The position numbers and the translations under genes were made by a program. A stretch of DNA of 64,000 nt from Sapria himalayana. Its lineage: Eukaryota; Streptophyta; Magnoliopsida; Malpighiales; Rafflesiaceae. Of the stretch, positions 62,263 to 64,000 are shown one piece after another; the stretch's first letter is position 1, and each line of letters starts with the position of its first letter. The stretch is taken from NCBI GenBank assembly GCA_029783825.1, contig JAREIK010001721.1, forward strand, positions 1-64,000, written 5' to 3'. Below the pieces are notes generated by a model. That model saw nothing but the letters and a program-made list of their open reading frames with translations, did no database searches and was not told the origin of the DNA.

Positions 62263-63654
62263 TAAAACTCTTGCAACCCGACAAAGCACAAAGTCACAAA
62301 CAACACAAATCTAAATGGTAGACTACTACTCTTCTTTTCATTCTTCCAGCTGAATCAGTTGAAAGCTCCTGTTGAATCAACGATTTTGTGGTATTATTAA
62401 TCCAGAGTTTTCTTTCGGTGGCTTGTACATGATGAATCCAACTTATAATGTTCTCACCCATGAGGACCTCCTGCAAATCTGGTAAGAAAATGAACTATAT
62501 TTATGATTTAGACATTGATTTTGTTGGTGGAGGACCTTGAGCCTTCTTTAATAGTCTTATAAATGAGGAGTCTAATTTTTATGTCTTTTTCCTTGTCTCC
62601 TTTTAATTTATGTATCAAAAATGGGTTAGTTCACAATAATTTATGTATCAGAAAAAGGAAAAATCTTCCCTATTTTTTTTGTTAAGTAGTTTAAGTTTAT
62701 CAGATATGGATGATTATAGTGTTCTAGGGTGGGCTCTACTTTAAAAAGGTTGAAGAGTTTACTACTCTAAGATTACATTTTTTAGGAGTTAATGGGTTGA
62801 GTTAGTCATTGAAAGGTTATGATGTTTAGAGAGCGTTATTTCTAGTTTCAGAGCTAAGTTCGCTAGTTTGGTTTGAAGGGAGAAGGCAAAGTGGGAGCTA
62901 AGTTCTGGAACAATTTTCTACTTCCTATTACACTACCATTTAGAAAAAATGTGATTCCAAATTTTCTACTCATTGAGTCATGTCAATCTTTTCACATGTC
63001 AACAAAATAAAATAAAATAATTCTTGGGAAAGGAGGTCAAATAAGGCAAAGTGGAGGGCCAAGGATTTTCTCTCCTCTATTTTTCAGACTGTGAATGTAT
63101 GGAAAAAAGGAGGCTATAATTCCTAAAAATGTGTGCTATATAGTCATGTCATTTCACAATCAATTTGTAAGTGATATGTATTTAAATAGAACTTGGTGTG
63201 TTTAATGTGCACAAAGAGTGCATCTAAAACAAGAGTGATCCACTTGATTTTATATTTTTCATTTTCATGTAGAAAATAAATTCATTATTGAGTGATATTT
63301 TCCTTCAATACTTCATGATTAGAAAATATATCACTCGTGCCTCTCCATTTTGTTCTCAATCGGTTCAACAAGAGGGCTGTTAGTATGATAAAACAACTAT
63401 CTGCCAATATGCGAGAGTTTATTAAGCAAAATCAATATCTATAAATTAGTCTAGCTCACGTATTTGTTTATTTTATGTTTGATATTACAGCAAAATCAAA
63501 ATATATTATTACCTTGTATAGAAATAGATGATAGGTAAATTAATACTCACCTAATTAAATACTTTTACTTTATTTTTTAAATGTTTTCTATTCATTGAGA
63601 AGCTTGAATAGAATATTACTATCTTCCTTACAAAAAGAAAAAAAAGAAAAGAGG
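62263..63654. other. AT-rich sequence, no gene seen
   Basis: I see only short frames and no repeat, TE terminus or RNA gene. A short frame on the minus strand at 62476-62294 (60 codons) has no recognisable motif, and I do not call it a gene. Confidence 0.5.
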
Positions 63655-63877
63655 GATATTAATATCAAAACAAGTAGATGTACTTTATATATCTGGGAAT
63701 ATTGATTATAGGAAATGAGAAATCAAACAAAATATTTATAAAAATAAGCTACACAAATAAGGATATTACTATCAAAAAGAGAATATATATGTTATATACC
63801 TTTTATACATGGGAATATTGATTATGGAAAATTAGAAATTAAGTAAAGTATTTGTTAAAATAAGCTACACAAATAAG
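63655..63877. repeat. Tandem duplication, about 107-116 bp units
   Basis: Two copies begin GATATTA at 63655 and 63762. Both contain GGGAATATTGATTAT and end AATAAGCTACACAAATAAG. They differ by substitutions and a small insertion. No coding potential. Confidence 0.85.
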
Positions 63878-64000
63878 GAAAATAAGATTTGGGGGTCCAG
63901 TAAATATTATATAAAATTTTTAAGTAGCCAGAATTAAATAAAATAATATTGTTAAAAGGAAAATACATGGCCAATAAAAATTTCCTTTTCTCAAAACACT

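Overview
The window looks like AT-rich intergenic heterochromatin from a flowering plant. Every recognisable coding sequence belongs to a transposable element: a Ty3/gypsy LTR retrotransposon, L1-type LINEs with DUF4283 and RNase H domains, CACTA (En/Spm) elements with TNP2- and TNPA-like genes, and hAT elements. I found no host gene, tRNA or rRNA. Almost all element genes carry stops or frameshifts, so this is a nested graveyard of elements and not a gene region.

Layout, left to right. 1-5624: minus-strand Ty3/gypsy element, cut by the window edge (integrase, RNase H, RT, protease, gag, primer-binding site, one LTR). 5944-6513: (TTCTTATTC)n array. 6514-11450: decayed minus-strand LINE (LINE-a). 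11455-12430: compositionally different block, possibly organellar. 12431-12799: minus-strand CACTA 5' terminus. 12800-14342: (GAATAAGAA)n array. 14343-21034: plus-strand CACTA 5' terminus, three tandem ~645-bp repeats and a faint MULE-like remnant. 21035-40287: CACTA-2 with both termini, TNP2 and TNPA remnants, and a full-length hAT (33069-36559) inserted in it. 40288-41258: LINE 3' end (LINE-b). 41259-43149: array. 43150-45277: truncated hAT-2. 45278-46320: second CACTA 3' end. 46321-47915: array. 47916-54140: the best-preserved LINE (LINE-2). 54145-54570: GATA repeat. 54571-58550: largest GAATAAGAA array. 58551-60677: LINE-3 remnant. 60678-64000: AT-rich DNA with a second CACTA family end, hairpins and a possible Harbinger end.

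The most notable pattern concerns the GAA/AAT arrays, about 9.6 kb in total. Three LINE 3' ends share a terminal motif around GAGAGGGTTAT. Two of them run straight into a long array that reads GAATAAGAA on the LINE sense strand, and this holds for both a minus- and a plus-strand LINE. I infer that the arrays began as LINE 3' tails, expanded, and then became sites where CACTA, hAT and LINE elements inserted. The second notable pattern is two related hAT-to-CACTA-3' arrangements. In these, the two hAT copies have each lost a different catalytic residue.

All boundaries come from reading the sequence by eye and are approximate unless a terminal motif is cited.
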